Origin: Lachnospiraceae bacterium
Lineage (GTDB): Bacteria > Bacillota > Clostridia > Lachnospirales > Lachnospiraceae
Assembly: GCA_910575835.1 (NCBI GenBank)
Contig: CAJTGB010000021.1
Coordinates: 16,807-80,806 of the forward strand
Direction of reading: 5' to 3'
Length of the DNA: 64,000 bases
Numbering within the stretch: position 1 is the stretch's first letter; every line of letters starts with the position of its first letter. Below are positions 30,122-39,460 of the stretch, piece by piece. Under the pieces are notes generated by a model. It was not told the DNA's origin, did no database searches, and saw nothing but the letters and a program-made list of their open reading frames with translations. Both the position numbers and the translations under genes were made by a program.

Positions 30122-30471
30122 TAGTATCTTAGGAAAGGGGGATTTTGTGTGATGATATTCTAGAAAAAATTGACCGTGTTATCAACGTGAAAATGGCGTT
30201 TGGAAAGGTTAAGATTTTTTGATATGACAGCAAAGTGAGCTGAAACTTACAAGTTGAAAGAAAGAGCTATATAAGATGGTAGAAAATATATAGAAACAAA
30301 AGATGATTTCTATGTACATACCGTATATAATTGCAGAAAAAAAGATATAATTTCCTACGTTATGATGCTGTCTACGGTAGTAGAATTGAAACAGTCAAAG
30401 AAAGTAAAATCAATAAAGGCTATTTTTAGATAATTTATAATTGATGAATAACATTATTAAGGAGAAAACAC
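30122..30471. other. AT-rich gap with decayed coding fragments
   Basis: 350 bases without an intact gene. Short peptides with a coding look (DDILEKIDRVINVKM; later DDFYVHTVYNC, then after a run of seven As in another frame NFLRYDAVYGSRIE) suggest remnants broken by frameshifts. The base composition switches here from about half GC to strongly AT-rich, marking the edge of an acquired island. A GGAG site at the end serves the first ATP-grasp gene. Confidence 0.5.
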
Positions 30472-31416
30472 ATGAAAAATTCTACAAGAAATTTTGTAAA
30501 GATTATAACAGAAATATGTAACGAGGAGAATATTGATTTAAAATCCTTTTCATATGATTGGATTTTTCAACTTCATAAAAATGGCATTAATAACTATATT
30601 ATTGGCTATCAGTTTGGGCTAAATGTTGCTTCTGTTCACTCTATTTGTTGTGATAAGAGTGCCGCAAGTGAAATAATGAGTTCGCTAAAAATACCTAATA
30701 TTGAACATTATTTTTTTATGTCTCCAGTTAATCAAAAATATATTAGTGAGGTCGGAAACTGGGATGTTCTAATGAAGAAATTAAAAGAATATGGACAACT
30801 TGTATGCAAATCTAATGAGGGTAGTGGTGGTAATTTGGTGTTTCGTGTAAGTAATCAATATGAACTTGAAAATGCAGTATACAAAATTTTTCAAAAATCA
30901 CGTTCTATGGCTGTTTCTCCATACTATGATATTAGTAATGAGTATCGTGCAATTGTATTAGATGGAGAGATAAAACTAATTTATTTTAAAAAACGTCCAT
31001 ATGTTATTGGCGACGGAATACACTCTATTGGAAGTCTGATTTTTGAATATCTATCTAAAGAAGATAGTAATATTTTTAATGTCAAGTTTTCTGACGAAGA
31101 TATGACAAGAATCATGGAAAAGGGGGAGTGTTTTGAATTAAATTGGAAACATAATCTAGGTCAGGGGTCAAAGGCAACTATATTGCAAAATCAGGATATT
31201 ATCAATAATATTGAAACAATTGTTAGTACAGTTGTTGATAAGATGAATATAAGGTTTGCTTCAATAGATGTTGCTGAGTGCGATAATGAATACAAAATTC
31301 TTGAAATTAATAGTGGTGTTATGATGGAGCATTTTTCACAACAAGATGATGATTCATATAAAATTGCAAAGGAAATATACAGAGAAGCTGTATTAAAAAT
31401 GTTTAAGTTAAGGTGA
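30472..31416 (+). CDS. ATP-grasp ligase A (cyanophycin synthetase / RimK-like)
   Basis: 314 residues in a very AT-rich context. ATP-grasp signs: VCKSNEGSGGNLVFRV (glycine-rich ATP loop), a central EYRAIVLDGEIKLIYFKKRPYV-type strand pair with YVIGDGIHSIG, and a metal-binding EINSGVMMEHF end. YVIGDG with a following Ser/Ile is typical of the cyanophycin synthetase branch. Such enzymes join amino acids or peptides through acyl phosphate. A second ATP-grasp gene follows at once. Substrate unknown; no precursor peptide is obvious. Confidence 0.82.
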   Translation: MKNSTRNFVKIITEICNEENIDLKSFSYDWIFQLHKNGINNYIIGYQFGLNVASVHSICCDKSAASEIMSSLKIPNIEHYFFMSPVNQKYISEVGNWDVLMKKLKEYGQLVCKSNEGSGGNLVFRVSNQYELENAVYKIFQKSRSMAVSPYYDISNEYRAIVLDGEIKLIYFKKRPYVIGDGIHSIGSLIFEYLSKEDSNIFNVKFSDEDMTRIMEKGECFELNWKHNLGQGSKATILQNQDIINNIETIVSTVVDKMNIRFASIDVAECDNEYKILEINSGVMMEHFSQQDDDSYKIAKEIYREAVLKMFKLR

Positions 31417-31421
31417 ATATT

Positions 31422-32432
31422 ATGATAAGAAAACAATTAATTTTTCCGTTATTAAAAGAAATATGTCAGGAACAAGGGATTCCCTTTATTGAAGAACCAA
31501 GTAGAGGAATGTTTGGTGTTATGGTTTTTGAAAACGGGCGAAAATTTTTCGTTAAAGATGTGAACTTAAATTTGAATTATGCTTCTTCTATCAGGATAAC
31601 GAAAAATAAAGCATTAACATCATATTTTCTAGAAGAATTTGGATATAATGTTCCACAGTATACGATAGTTTATTCAGAAGAAAAATGTAAAAAATATAAT
31701 TTATCAGATACGTTTGAAAAAGGAATAGAATTTGCAAAAAAGGTAGGATATCCTATAATTTTAAAATTAAATGATTCTTCACAAGGCAGAGGAATTTATA
31801 AGATTTACGATGAAAAAGAACTTGGAGATGTTGCAAAGGATATTTTTCAAAAAAGTAATACTTTTCAAATTCAAAAGTTCTATGGATACAATGACTATCG
31901 TGTTGTAATTTTAGGCGGAAAAGTATTATCAGCGTATCAAAGGATACCATTATATGTAATTGGGGATGGTATAAATTCTATAAAGCAACTTTTGAAGTTA
32001 AAACAAGAGGAGTATATAGCAAGTGGAAGAGATACTATAATAGAGATAGATAATGATATTATTGAAAATTTATCAAGAGTAGGATTTAACATTGAAACGA
32101 AGTTATGCAAGGGGGAGAAGTGTATATTAAGGAATGTTTCTAATTTATCTGCTGGTGGAGAATGTCTTGATTTAACAAATAAAATTCATAGAGATTATGT
32201 TAATTTATGTATAGATATTGCACGAGATTTTAATTTGAATTTATGTGGAATTGATATTATGTGTAATAATTTATGTGAAAGTATGGATGATTATATACTC
32301 CTTGAACTTAATAGTTCACCAGGTCTTGATAATTATGCTTTTTGTGGAGAAAAGCAAGAGAAATATGTAAAAGAATTATATCAAGAAGTTGTACTTTTTA
32401 TTAAAAACAAGTTGTGTGAGGGAGGGGAATAG
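31422..32432 (+). CDS. ATP-grasp ligase B (cyanophycin synthetase / RimK-like)
   Basis: 336 residues. Motifs in order: FFVKDVNLNLNYASS, lysine in PIILKLNDSSQGRGIY (ATP loop), DYRVVILGGKVLSAYQR, YVIGDGINSIKQLL, SAGGECLDLT, and LLELNSSPGLDNYAF (metal ligands Glu and Asn). It is more canonical than its upstream neighbour, whose stop overlaps an alternative GTG start at 31413; ATG at 31422 has AAGG spaced better. The pair likely acts in one pathway, making an amide-linked product. Confidence 0.85.
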   Translation: MIRKQLIFPLLKEICQEQGIPFIEEPSRGMFGVMVFENGRKFFVKDVNLNLNYASSIRITKNKALTSYFLEEFGYNVPQYTIVYSEEKCKKYNLSDTFEKGIEFAKKVGYPIILKLNDSSQGRGIYKIYDEKELGDVAKDIFQKSNTFQIQKFYGYNDYRVVILGGKVLSAYQRIPLYVIGDGINSIKQLLKLKQEEYIASGRDTIIEIDNDIIENLSRVGFNIETKLCKGEKCILRNVSNLSAGGECLDLTNKIHRDYVNLCIDIARDFNLNLCGIDIMCNNLCESMDDYILLELNSSPGLDNYAFCGEKQEKYVKELYQEVVLFIKNKLCEGGE

Positions 32433-32434
32433 AG

Positions 32435-33033
32435 ATGGAAATTGTTGAACTAGTATTAGGATTTATTTTTGGGTGCATATCATCAGGCATAGTTTCCTTG
32501 GTGTGGTATAAGATATTTGTTCCTAAAATAAAGTTTGCAGATTCTATATGTAGGTATGAATCGACGGATAGACATGAATTATTTACATATAAAATCAAAT
32601 TTAGAAATATTGGGAAAAGAGATATTTTTGAGATGTATTTATATTGTACGTTGTTTATTCCAGATTTACAAATAAAAGATAGTATACATACAGCAGATAT
32701 AAATTTGAGTTATAATTTTAGACCACTTTTTAAAAAAGAGGAAAAAAAGATAAGCTAAATCCTGATGGATTAGTTAGAATATGCTTAAATGATGAACAAA
32801 TGCTCGAAGAGTTTATTCGACCTATATATCCTGACGAGATTAGGAATAAAGCTGAAAAAAGAAAACTTATGCTTGAAGATTTATTGGGGATAAGGCAATC
32901 AGCTTATATTAGATTTTATATTATTGCACATGATAAATTTACAGGTAGTAAAAGGATATTTGAATCCCAATCATATACAATTAACGATGTGAAACATGGA
33001 TTATATAAATATGGAGAATTATATGTAGTTTGA
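32435..33033 (+). pseudogene. Membrane-anchored protein split by a -1 frame change
   Basis: The first part (32435-32758, 107 codons) has one N-terminal membrane helix (VLGFIFGCISSGIVSLVW) and a soluble domain. It stops just after KKEEKKIS. In the -1 frame the sequence continues without a stop (DKLNPDGLVRICLNDEQ, then EEFIRPIYPDE and on) to 33033, giving about 199 residues in all. The switch falls on A AAA AAG at 32743-32749, in the proper zero-frame phase for -1 slippage. It is either a true slippage gene, a broken gene or a base-calling slip. It follows the ATP-grasp pair by two bases and is probably part of that operon. Confidence 0.7.
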
Positions 33034-33140
33034 TGAAAAATCAGTTCACGCAACAGAGTAGATATACGGACTGCGTTGACGAGCTGATATTCAAGGTCAT
33101 AAATGCACTGATTAAGAGAATGAAAATTGAATATGTCTAA
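33033..33140 (+). CDS. Small coupled ORF, 35 residues
   Basis: The ATG overlaps the preceding TGA stop by one base (TGATG), so it may be translated by reinitiation. The peptide has a hydrophobic-basic second half (DELIFKVINALIKRMKIEYV). Nothing recognisable. It ends right before a strong terminator that closes the AT-rich island. Confidence 0.35.
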   Translation: MKNQFTQQSRYTDCVDELIFKVINALIKRMKIEYV

Positions 33141-33152
33141 GGCACATCACAG

Positions 33153-33194
33153 AGCCGCTTATTCTTATTGTTTTTAAGAGTAGGCGGCTTTTTT
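33153..33194 (+). terminator. Terminator before parA
   Basis: AGCCGC...GCGGCT stem with extended pairing of TTATTCTTA with TAAGAGTA, followed by six Ts. Confidence 0.88.
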
Positions 33195-33215
33195 GCGTTC
33201 TCTGGTACTGTTACA

Positions 33216-33238
33216 TAGCCACCTTGACAAAGTGGCTA
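33216..33238. promoter_or_regulatory. Inverted repeat upstream of parA
   Basis: TAGCCAC / GTGGCTA, 7-bp perfect arms, 9-base centre containing TTGACA, 27 bases before the parA start. Candidate operator or partition site; no matching -10 at 17 bases, so it is not clearly a promoter. Confidence 0.4.
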
Positions 33239-33264
33239 AATCTATGTGAAAGGAGGACGCACCT

Positions 33265-34092
33265 ATGTCAAATTGCAAAGTAATTGCTCTGACAAACCAG
33301 AAAGGCGGTGTTGGCAAGACCACTACGGCGGTCAATCTGGGTGTCAGTCTGGCACAGCAAGGTAAAAAAGTCCTGCTCATTGATGCCGATGCACAGGCAA
33401 ATTTAACTATGTCGCTTGGCTATGGCAGACCAGATGATTTGTCTGATACGCTCTCAAGCATTATGCAGGATGTGATAGACGATAATCCTGTCAATGTCCA
33501 GAAAGCTATCCTGCACCATAATGAGGGCGTTGACCTGCTCCCGTCCAACATTGAACTGTCGGGCTTAGAAGTAAGGCTGATTAACGCCATAAGCCGTGAA
33601 AGTGTGCTGAAAACCTGCATCAATGAGGTAAAAAAGAATTATGATACAGTCCTTATTGACTGTATGCCGAGTTTAGGTATGCTCACAATCAATGCACTTG
33701 CGGCGGCTGACAGCGTGGTTATCCCGACACAGCCCCATTATCTTTCTGCAAAGGGCTTAGAGCTGTTGCTTCGCTCCGTGTCTAAAGTCAAGCGGCAAAT
33801 CAATCCCCATCTGCGGATTGACGGTATCTTAATGACGATGGTAATGCCACGCACGAACATCTCTAAAGAGATTACCGCAACGGTAAAGAGTGCCTACGGG
33901 CAGAGAATTAAAGTTTTTGATGCCCAGATACCCCATTCCATCCGTGCGGTAGAAGCCACCGCAGAGGGAAAGAGCATTTTTGCCTACGACAAAGGCGGCA
34001 AGGTAGCCGCAGCTTATGAGCAGTTCGGAAAGGAGGTAGCAGAGATTGGCGAGAAACAGAGAAAGCAAAATCGAGCTGACCGCATACGATGA
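33265..34092 (+). CDS. parA: ParA-family partition ATPase of the ICE
   Basis: 275 residues. Deviant Walker A TNQKGGVGKTTTAVNL at the N-terminus, Walker A' LLIDADAQANLT, and Walker B TVLIDCMPSLGML are intact. No N-terminal DNA-binding domain, so it is the short type. The strong AAGGAGG gives the start. The downstream ParB gene begins inside its 3' end. In ICEs this pair helps keep the excised circle. Confidence 0.94.
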   Translation: MSNCKVIALTNQKGGVGKTTTAVNLGVSLAQQGKKVLLIDADAQANLTMSLGYGRPDDLSDTLSSIMQDVIDDNPVNVQKAILHHNEGVDLLPSNIELSGLEVRLINAISRESVLKTCINEVKKNYDTVLIDCMPSLGMLTINALAAADSVVIPTQPHYLSAKGLELLLRSVSKVKRQINPHLRIDGILMTMVMPRTNISKEITATVKSAYGQRIKVFDAQIPHSIRAVEATAEGKSIFAYDKGGKVAAAYEQFGKEVAEIGEKQRKQNRADRIR

Positions 34093-34990
34093 CCTCTTTG
34101 AAACAGACGAGAGCCGAGCAGAAGCGAATCTAAGCAAGATAAGGGAGATATCCATTTCCGAAATTGATGAGTTCCCAGACCACCCATTCAAGGTTTTGAT
34201 GAATGAGGATATGGAGCAGCTTGTGGAAAGTGTCAGTCGGAGCGGCGTAATGACCCCTGCGACAGTTCGGCAGAAAGAGGACGGACGGTACGAGCTTATC
34301 AGCGGTCACAGGCGGAAAAAGGCTTGTGAGCTTGCGGGGCTTGAAACTCTGAAATGTGAGGTTAAGGAGCTGACACATGATGAAGCAATTATTGTCATGG
34401 TTGAAAGTAATCTCCAACGCTCTGTTATCTTGCCAAGTGAAAAAGCGTTTGCTTATAAGATGCGGCTTGAAGCTATGAATAGGCAAGGACAAAGGAGTGA
34501 TTTAACTTCTTCTCCATTGGATAATAAGTTAAAGGGAACAACATCTGCTCAACAAGTGAGCCAGAAAAGCGGTGACAGCCAACCACAGATTTATCGTTTT
34601 ATCCGCTTGACCGAGCTTGTACCCGAAATTCTGCAAATGGTAGATGAACGCCAGATTGCTTTCCGCCCTGCGGTGGAAATCTCTTATCTTTCCGAGGAAC
34701 AGCAATATACCCTGCTTGAAGCAATGGGCTACAACGATGCCACGCCCTCACTTGCACAGGCTATCAAAATGAAGAAGTTTATGCAGGAGGGAAAACTCAC
34801 GGACGAGGTTATCCAGAGCATCATGCAGGAGGATAAGCCAAACCAGAAAGAGAAGCCTGCCTTTAAGGACGAGCGGATAACCAAGCTCATACCGAAATCC
34901 ATCCCCAGAGGGCAGGAAACGGATTTTGTCGTAAAGGCGTTGGAGTTTTATAACCGCCACTTGCAGCGGAACAAGGCTCACGAGAGGTAA
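34046..34990 (+). CDS. parB: ParB/Spo0J-type nuclease-fold protein of the ICE
   Basis: 314 residues from a TTG start that lies 47 bases inside parA, with AGGAGGT eight bases before it. The ParB N-terminal domain carries GVMTPATVRQKEDGRYELISGHRRKKACEL-type motifs (GHRR box) and NLQRSVILPSEKAFAY; a helix-turn-helix follows (QIYRFIRLTELVPEI). A second, related ParB is encoded in the IME at 58190-59044, which shares the middle block (RFIRLTEL, ILQMVDE, PAVE). Confidence 0.92.
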   Translation: MARNRESKIELTAYDDLFETDESRAEANLSKIREISISEIDEFPDHPFKVLMNEDMEQLVESVSRSGVMTPATVRQKEDGRYELISGHRRKKACELAGLETLKCEVKELTHDEAIIVMVESNLQRSVILPSEKAFAYKMRLEAMNRQGQRSDLTSSPLDNKLKGTTSAQQVSQKSGDSQPQIYRFIRLTELVPEILQMVDERQIAFRPAVEISYLSEEQQYTLLEAMGYNDATPSLAQAIKMKKFMQEGKLTDEVIQSIMQEDKPNQKEKPAFKDERITKLIPKSIPRGQETDFVVKALEFYNRHLQRNKAHER

Positions 34991-35130
34991 AACGAACAAA
35001 ATAGGGATTTGGGCATGGAACGCCGAGGGAGAAGTCTGCCCCTTTGGGGGACAGCAAATTTTTTTCCGCTTCCCCCTCTCCACACCTCTCCCCCTAGATA
35101 CTGCCAGTAACTATCCGAGAAAAGAAATAT

Positions 35131-35245
35131 GCGTAGGCAACGAGCCAAGCGGACGTGCTTGCACGGACATTTGGCGACTGTCACGACAGCCGAATGACTT
35201 ATGCCTTGTCATGAGTTATTCGGCGTAAAGGCTGTCCAAATGGGC
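35131..35245 (+). ncRNA. Structured intergenic element, relative of the one upstream of rlmD
   Basis: In the 316-base gap between parB and the adhesin gene. Block 35131-35186 repeats the chromosomal motif at 28308-28362 (GCAACGAGCCAAGC, TTGCACGGA, then GACTG), with different bases in the variable loop. Hairpins CTGTCACGACAG and CCGAATGACT...AGTTATTCGG (35190-35223) follow, then a T-rich stretch after GGCGGC. Class unknown. Confidence 0.5.
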
Positions 35246-35306
35246 GGCTTTTTCTGTCAGAAAATCAGTCAGCAACCATCAACATGAGAACGAACAGGAG
35301 GTAACG

Positions 35307-38300
35307 ATGAAGATTCGTAAATTATTCAAAAGGGCTGCGGCGTTTGCGTTGGCTGCGGTCACGGCATTGTCCGTTATCCCTGCCACGACAGCGTTTGCGG
35401 CGGGCGACATCGGCACGATTTCCTTTACCCACGTCTATGACGGTGCAGGGAACGCCATCAGATACAATTCCAGTGCGAACATCGGCGGTCATACCGCAGG
35501 AGGGACGGGCGAATATAAATACCGTATGTATGTGGACGGGGAAACGGCGTTCTGCATACAGCCGGGCGTCCCGCTGAAAACAGGAAACACGCTTGCAAAG
35601 GCATCTTCCAACGCTTGGAACGCCCTCTCCGCAGACCAGAAAAAGGCGGTAGGGCTTGCCCTGCTCTATGGGTATCAGGGCAACAGCGGGAATTTATCTG
35701 GGAGCGATGACGAGAAATGGCTTGCCACCCAGACCCTTGTGTGGGAGTTCGTCACGGGATGCCGCAACGCCACAAGCCCGTACAGCCAGACAAGCACGAC
35801 CGTTTACAGCCTGCATTTTGGCTCTAATTATGCGAACAGCGGGGCGAAGGCGGCTTACGACCAGATTGTGTCGTGGCTTACAAGGCACAGCACGATTCCG
35901 AGCTTTATGTCAGCAGGAAAGAAAGACATCATAAAGGAGCTTGCCTATAAAGATGGCAAATACAGCCTGACGCTGACCGACAGCAACGGCGTTTTATCCG
36001 AGTATTCTTTTACAAGCTCCGACAGTAACGTGAAAGTCTCCAAGTCTGGGAACAAGCTGACCATCACATCATCAAAAGCAATTGACGGGACGGCAAGGAT
36101 TACGGCAGCGAGGAACAACACGCCGACCGTCAGCAGCGGTGCAATGATGATTGCCTATGGCGACCCGAATTTGCAGGATGTCATTACGGGTGTGGAAAAT
36201 GTAGATACGATGATGGCATATATCAACGTGGAAACTCCGACAGGCACGGTCGCACTCAAAAAGACTTCCGAGGACGGCATTGTTGAGGGGATTTCCTTTA
36301 CCATCAAAGGCGACGGCTTCAATAAGACCGTAAAAACCGACAAGAATGGAAACATCACGGTGGAGGGTTTATTCCCTGGCACTTATACGGTCACAGAGCA
36401 GTCCATTGACCGCTACGAGCCGCAGAAAACCCAGACCGTGACGATTATCGGCGGAAAGACCTCTACGGTCACATTCAGCAATACTTTAAAACGTGGCAGT
36501 CTGGAAGTTGTAAAAACATCCGAGGATAATCTTGTGGAGGGTGTGAAGTTCCACCTTTACGGAACATCATTGAGCGGCTTGGCTGTTGATGAATATGCCG
36601 TTACCAATGCAAAAGGCGTTGCTAAATTTGAGAATGTCCTTATCAGCGGCAGCAAGCCATATACCCTTGAGGAAGTGAACACGGCAATCCGCTACGTTGT
36701 CCCTGCATCCCAGACAGCCCCGATTGAGTGGAAAAAGGTCACGAACCGCAGCTTCCACAATGTTTTGAAGAAGTTTAATGTCACGGTATTAAAGACCGAT
36801 GTGGAAACGGGAAAGAAGCCGCAGGGCGACGCTTCCCTTGCAGGTGCGGTTTACGGCATCTACAAAGGGGATAAACTCATTGACACCTACACCACAGACG
36901 AAAACGGTCAGTTTACAACAAAATATTATGTATGCGGCGATGACTGGAGCATCCGTGAGATTACCCCGTCCGAGGGCTATCTTCTGGACACGACTGTACA
37001 CCATGTAGGTGCAGAGCCGCAGCTTTACACCGTGGAATACAATTCTGCAAAGAACGATGTAAACGAGCAGGTCATCAAGGGAAATATAGCCATCATCAAG
37101 CACACCGACAACGGCGAAACACAGATTGAAACGCCAGAGGAGGGGGCTGTTTTTGAGGTGTTCTTAAAATCCGCAGGCAGCTTTGATGCGGCGGAGGAAA
37201 CGGAACGTGACACATTGATATGTGATGAAAACGGCTTTGCCCAGACAAAGGATATGCCGTATGGCATCTATACAGTTCACCAGACCTCTGGATGGGACGG
37301 GCGTGAGCTGATGAAAGATTTTGACGTGTTCATCTGCAAGGACAGCCAGACCTACCGTTACCTTATCAATAACGCCAATTTCGAGAGCTATATCAAGGTC
37401 GTAAAGAAAGACGTGGAAACAGGCAAAGTTATCCCGTATGCAGGCGTTGGCTTCCAGATTTACGACCCAGAGGGAAACCTTGTGACAATGACATTCACTT
37501 ATCCCGAAGTGACGGAGATTGACACGTTCTACACCACAGCAGACGGGGAGCTTATCACGCCGCAGACTCTGGAATACGGCAAGGGCTATTCTCTTGTCGA
37601 GGTGCAGGCTCCGTATGGATATGTTCTGGATTCCGAGCCAGTCTATTTTGACGTGGAGCAGGAAAATTCCGAAGATGAAAGCGGCATCACGGTTGTCAAA
37701 GTGGAACGCTCCAACGTGGCACAGAAAGGGAAAATCACGGTAGAAAAGTCTGGGGAGGTATTCAGCAGGGTATCAGGAAATAAGGGATTATATCAGCCGA
37801 TTTTTGCAGTGGACAGCCTTGAGGGTGCGGTCTATGAGATTGCCGCAGCCGAGGACATTATTACGACAGACGGAACGGTAAGAGCCGAGAAAGGCGAGGT
37901 TGTGGATACCCTCACGACTGGTGAGGACGGCACGGCAGAATCCAAAGAGCTTTATCTCGGAAAGTATGAGGTAAAGGAAGTGACTGCCCCGTATGGCATG
38001 GTGTTAAGCGATGAAGTCCACGCCGTGGAGCTTGTGTATGCGGGACAGGAAATCGAAGTGACAGAAACAGGCACGGATTTTTACAATGAGCGTCAGCGTG
38101 TGGAAATCGACTTAATCAAGAGCCTTGAAATTGACGAAGCATACGGCGTAGGCAGCAACGGCGAGATTAAGGATGTTACGTTTGGACTGTATGCTGCTGA
38201 AGAACTGACCGCCGCAGACGGCTCTGTTATCCCTGCGGATGAATTGTTAGAGGTTATCTTCCTTGATGAAAACGGTCACGGAAAGGCGGTCAGCGATTTA

Positions 38301-39455
38301 CCGATAGGCAGCTACTATGTGCAGGAAATCAGCACAAATTCTGCTTATCTTGTAAGTGACGAGAAATATCCTGTTGACTTTGAGTACGCAGGGCAGGAAA
38401 CAGCCGTTGTAAACATCACGGCGAACGAGGGCGAAGCCATTGAAAACGAACTGATTTACGGCTCTGTCAGCGGCAGGAAATCCAATGAGGACGGCGAGGA
38501 CTTGGGCGGTGCCGTTATCGGCATCTTTCAGACGGGAACAACTGAATATACAAAGGAAAATGCGATTGCGACTGCCACATCCGAGGATGACGGCAGTTTT
38601 TCTTTTGCGGAAGTTCCGTATGGCACATGGGTAATCCGTGAAATCGAAAGCCCGAAAGGATATGTACTCTCCGAGGAAGAAATCAGCGTGACAATCAGCG
38701 AAGTAGATGAAGTTGTAGAAGTAGAGCTTGTCAACTACTTTATTACAGGCAATATTTCTCTGACTAAGGTAGATAAGGATTACCCAGACAACAAACTCGC
38801 GGGTGCAGTATTTGAGGTTTACGTTGATACAAACGAAAATGGAAAACTGGATAAGAAAGATGAGCTGCTCGGCGAGATGGGCGAGGTGGAAAAAGGCGTG
38901 TACCAGATGGACGACCTGCGTTATGGCAGATACCTTGTCCGTGAGAAAACCGCCCCGACAGGCTTCGTGCTTGATGAGAATGTCTATCCCGTATCCATTG
39001 AAGAAAACGGCAAGACCTACAACGTGGAGAATGAAGCAGGCAAGGGCTTTGTAAACGAAGCACAGAAAGGCGGTCTTAAAATCGTCAAGACATCTTCTGA
39101 CGGAAAAGTGGAGGGCTTCTCTTTCCGTGTCATTGGAAAGGATTACGACCAGACCTTTACCACCGACAAAAACGGCGAAATCGAGATTGACGGCTTGCGT
39201 ATCGGCGAGTACACCGTATCCGAGGTCAGCGACAAGGCATCCTCTGGCTATATCCTGCCTGCCGACCAGAAAGTTACAATTAAGACAGACGAAACGGCGA
39301 CTGTCACCATGCACAATGAACTCCGTGAAACACCGAAAACAGGAGATGATTTCAGTTTAGGCTTGTGGGTGAGCCTTACAGCAGCATTTACGCTCGGTGC
39401 GGGAATCTTCGGATTTGTCGGCTATAAGAGCGGAAGAAAGAAAAAGGAGGACTAG
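35307..39455 (+). CDS. Giant SpaA/Cna-B surface adhesin with thioester domain and sorting signal
   Basis: 1382 residues. Signal peptide ends at TTAFAAG. A thioester-type domain follows: FCIQPG (Cys) and TQTLVWEF (Gln), the pair that forms an internal Cys-Gln bond able to attach covalently to host or cell surfaces. Then about ten Cna-B/SpaA modules, each opening with a Lys strand (VALKKTSEDG, LEVVKTSED, VTVLKTDVETG, ISLTKVDKD, LKIVKTSSDG) for isopeptide cross-links. The C-terminus has TPKTGDD, a membrane helix and GRKKKED, a sortase signal. Encoded in the ICE with no sortase beside it; probably helps mating contact or host binding. Terminator-like RNA lies upstream. Confidence 0.92.
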   Translation: MKIRKLFKRAAAFALAAVTALSVIPATTAFAAGDIGTISFTHVYDGAGNAIRYNSSANIGGHTAGGTGEYKYRMYVDGETAFCIQPGVPLKTGNTLAKASSNAWNALSADQKKAVGLALLYGYQGNSGNLSGSDDEKWLATQTLVWEFVTGCRNATSPYSQTSTTVYSLHFGSNYANSGAKAAYDQIVSWLTRHSTIPSFMSAGKKDIIKELAYKDGKYSLTLTDSNGVLSEYSFTSSDSNVKVSKSGNKLTITSSKAIDGTARITAARNNTPTVSSGAMMIAYGDPNLQDVITGVENVDTMMAYINVETPTGTVALKKTSEDGIVEGISFTIKGDGFNKTVKTDKNGNITVEGLFPGTYTVTEQSIDRYEPQKTQTVTIIGGKTSTVTFSNTLKRGSLEVVKTSEDNLVEGVKFHLYGTSLSGLAVDEYAVTNAKGVAKFENVLISGSKPYTLEEVNTAIRYVVPASQTAPIEWKKVTNRSFHNVLKKFNVTVLKTDVETGKKPQGDASLAGAVYGIYKGDKLIDTYTTDENGQFTTKYYVCGDDWSIREITPSEGYLLDTTVHHVGAEPQLYTVEYNSAKNDVNEQVIKGNIAIIKHTDNGETQIETPEEGAVFEVFLKSAGSFDAAEETERDTLICDENGFAQTKDMPYGIYTVHQTSGWDGRELMKDFDVFICKDSQTYRYLINNANFESYIKVVKKDVETGKVIPYAGVGFQIYDPEGNLVTMTFTYPEVTEIDTFYTTADGELITPQTLEYGKGYSLVEVQAPYGYVLDSEPVYFDVEQENSEDESGITVVKVERSNVAQKGKITVEKSGEVFSRVSGNKGLYQPIFAVDSLEGAVYEIAAAEDIITTDGTVRAEKGEVVDTLTTGEDGTAESKELYLGKYEVKEVTAPYGMVLSDEVHAVELVYAGQEIEVTETGTDFYNERQRVEIDLIKSLEIDEAYGVGSNGEIKDVTFGLYAAEELTAADGSVIPADELLEVIFLDENGHGKAVSDLPIGSYYVQEISTNSAYLVSDEKYPVDFEYAGQETAVVNITANEGEAIENELIYGSVSGRKSNEDGEDLGGAVIGIFQTGTTEYTKENAIATATSEDDGSFSFAEVPYGTWVIREIESPKGYVLSEEEISVTISEVDEVVEVELVNYFITGNISLTKVDKDYPDNKLAGAVFEVYVDTNENGKLDKKDELLGEMGEVEKGVYQMDDLRYGRYLVREKTAPTGFVLDENVYPVSIEENGKTYNVENEAGKGFVNEAQKGGLKIVKTSSDGKVEGFSFRVIGKDYDQTFTTDKNGEIEIDGLRIGEYTVSEVSDKASSGYILPADQKVTIKTDETATVTMHNELRETPKTGDDFSLGLWVSLTAAFTLGAGIFGFVGYKSGRKKKED

Positions 39456-39460
39456 GCAGA

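Noticed and set aside
33224..33229. TTGACA as a parA promoter -35
   Set aside because: No -10 at 16-18 bases; it lies in the loop of an inverted repeat.
38298..39314. 338-codon open frame opposite the adhesin gene
   Set aside because: Shadow of the repetitive Cna-B coding sequence; no start signals.
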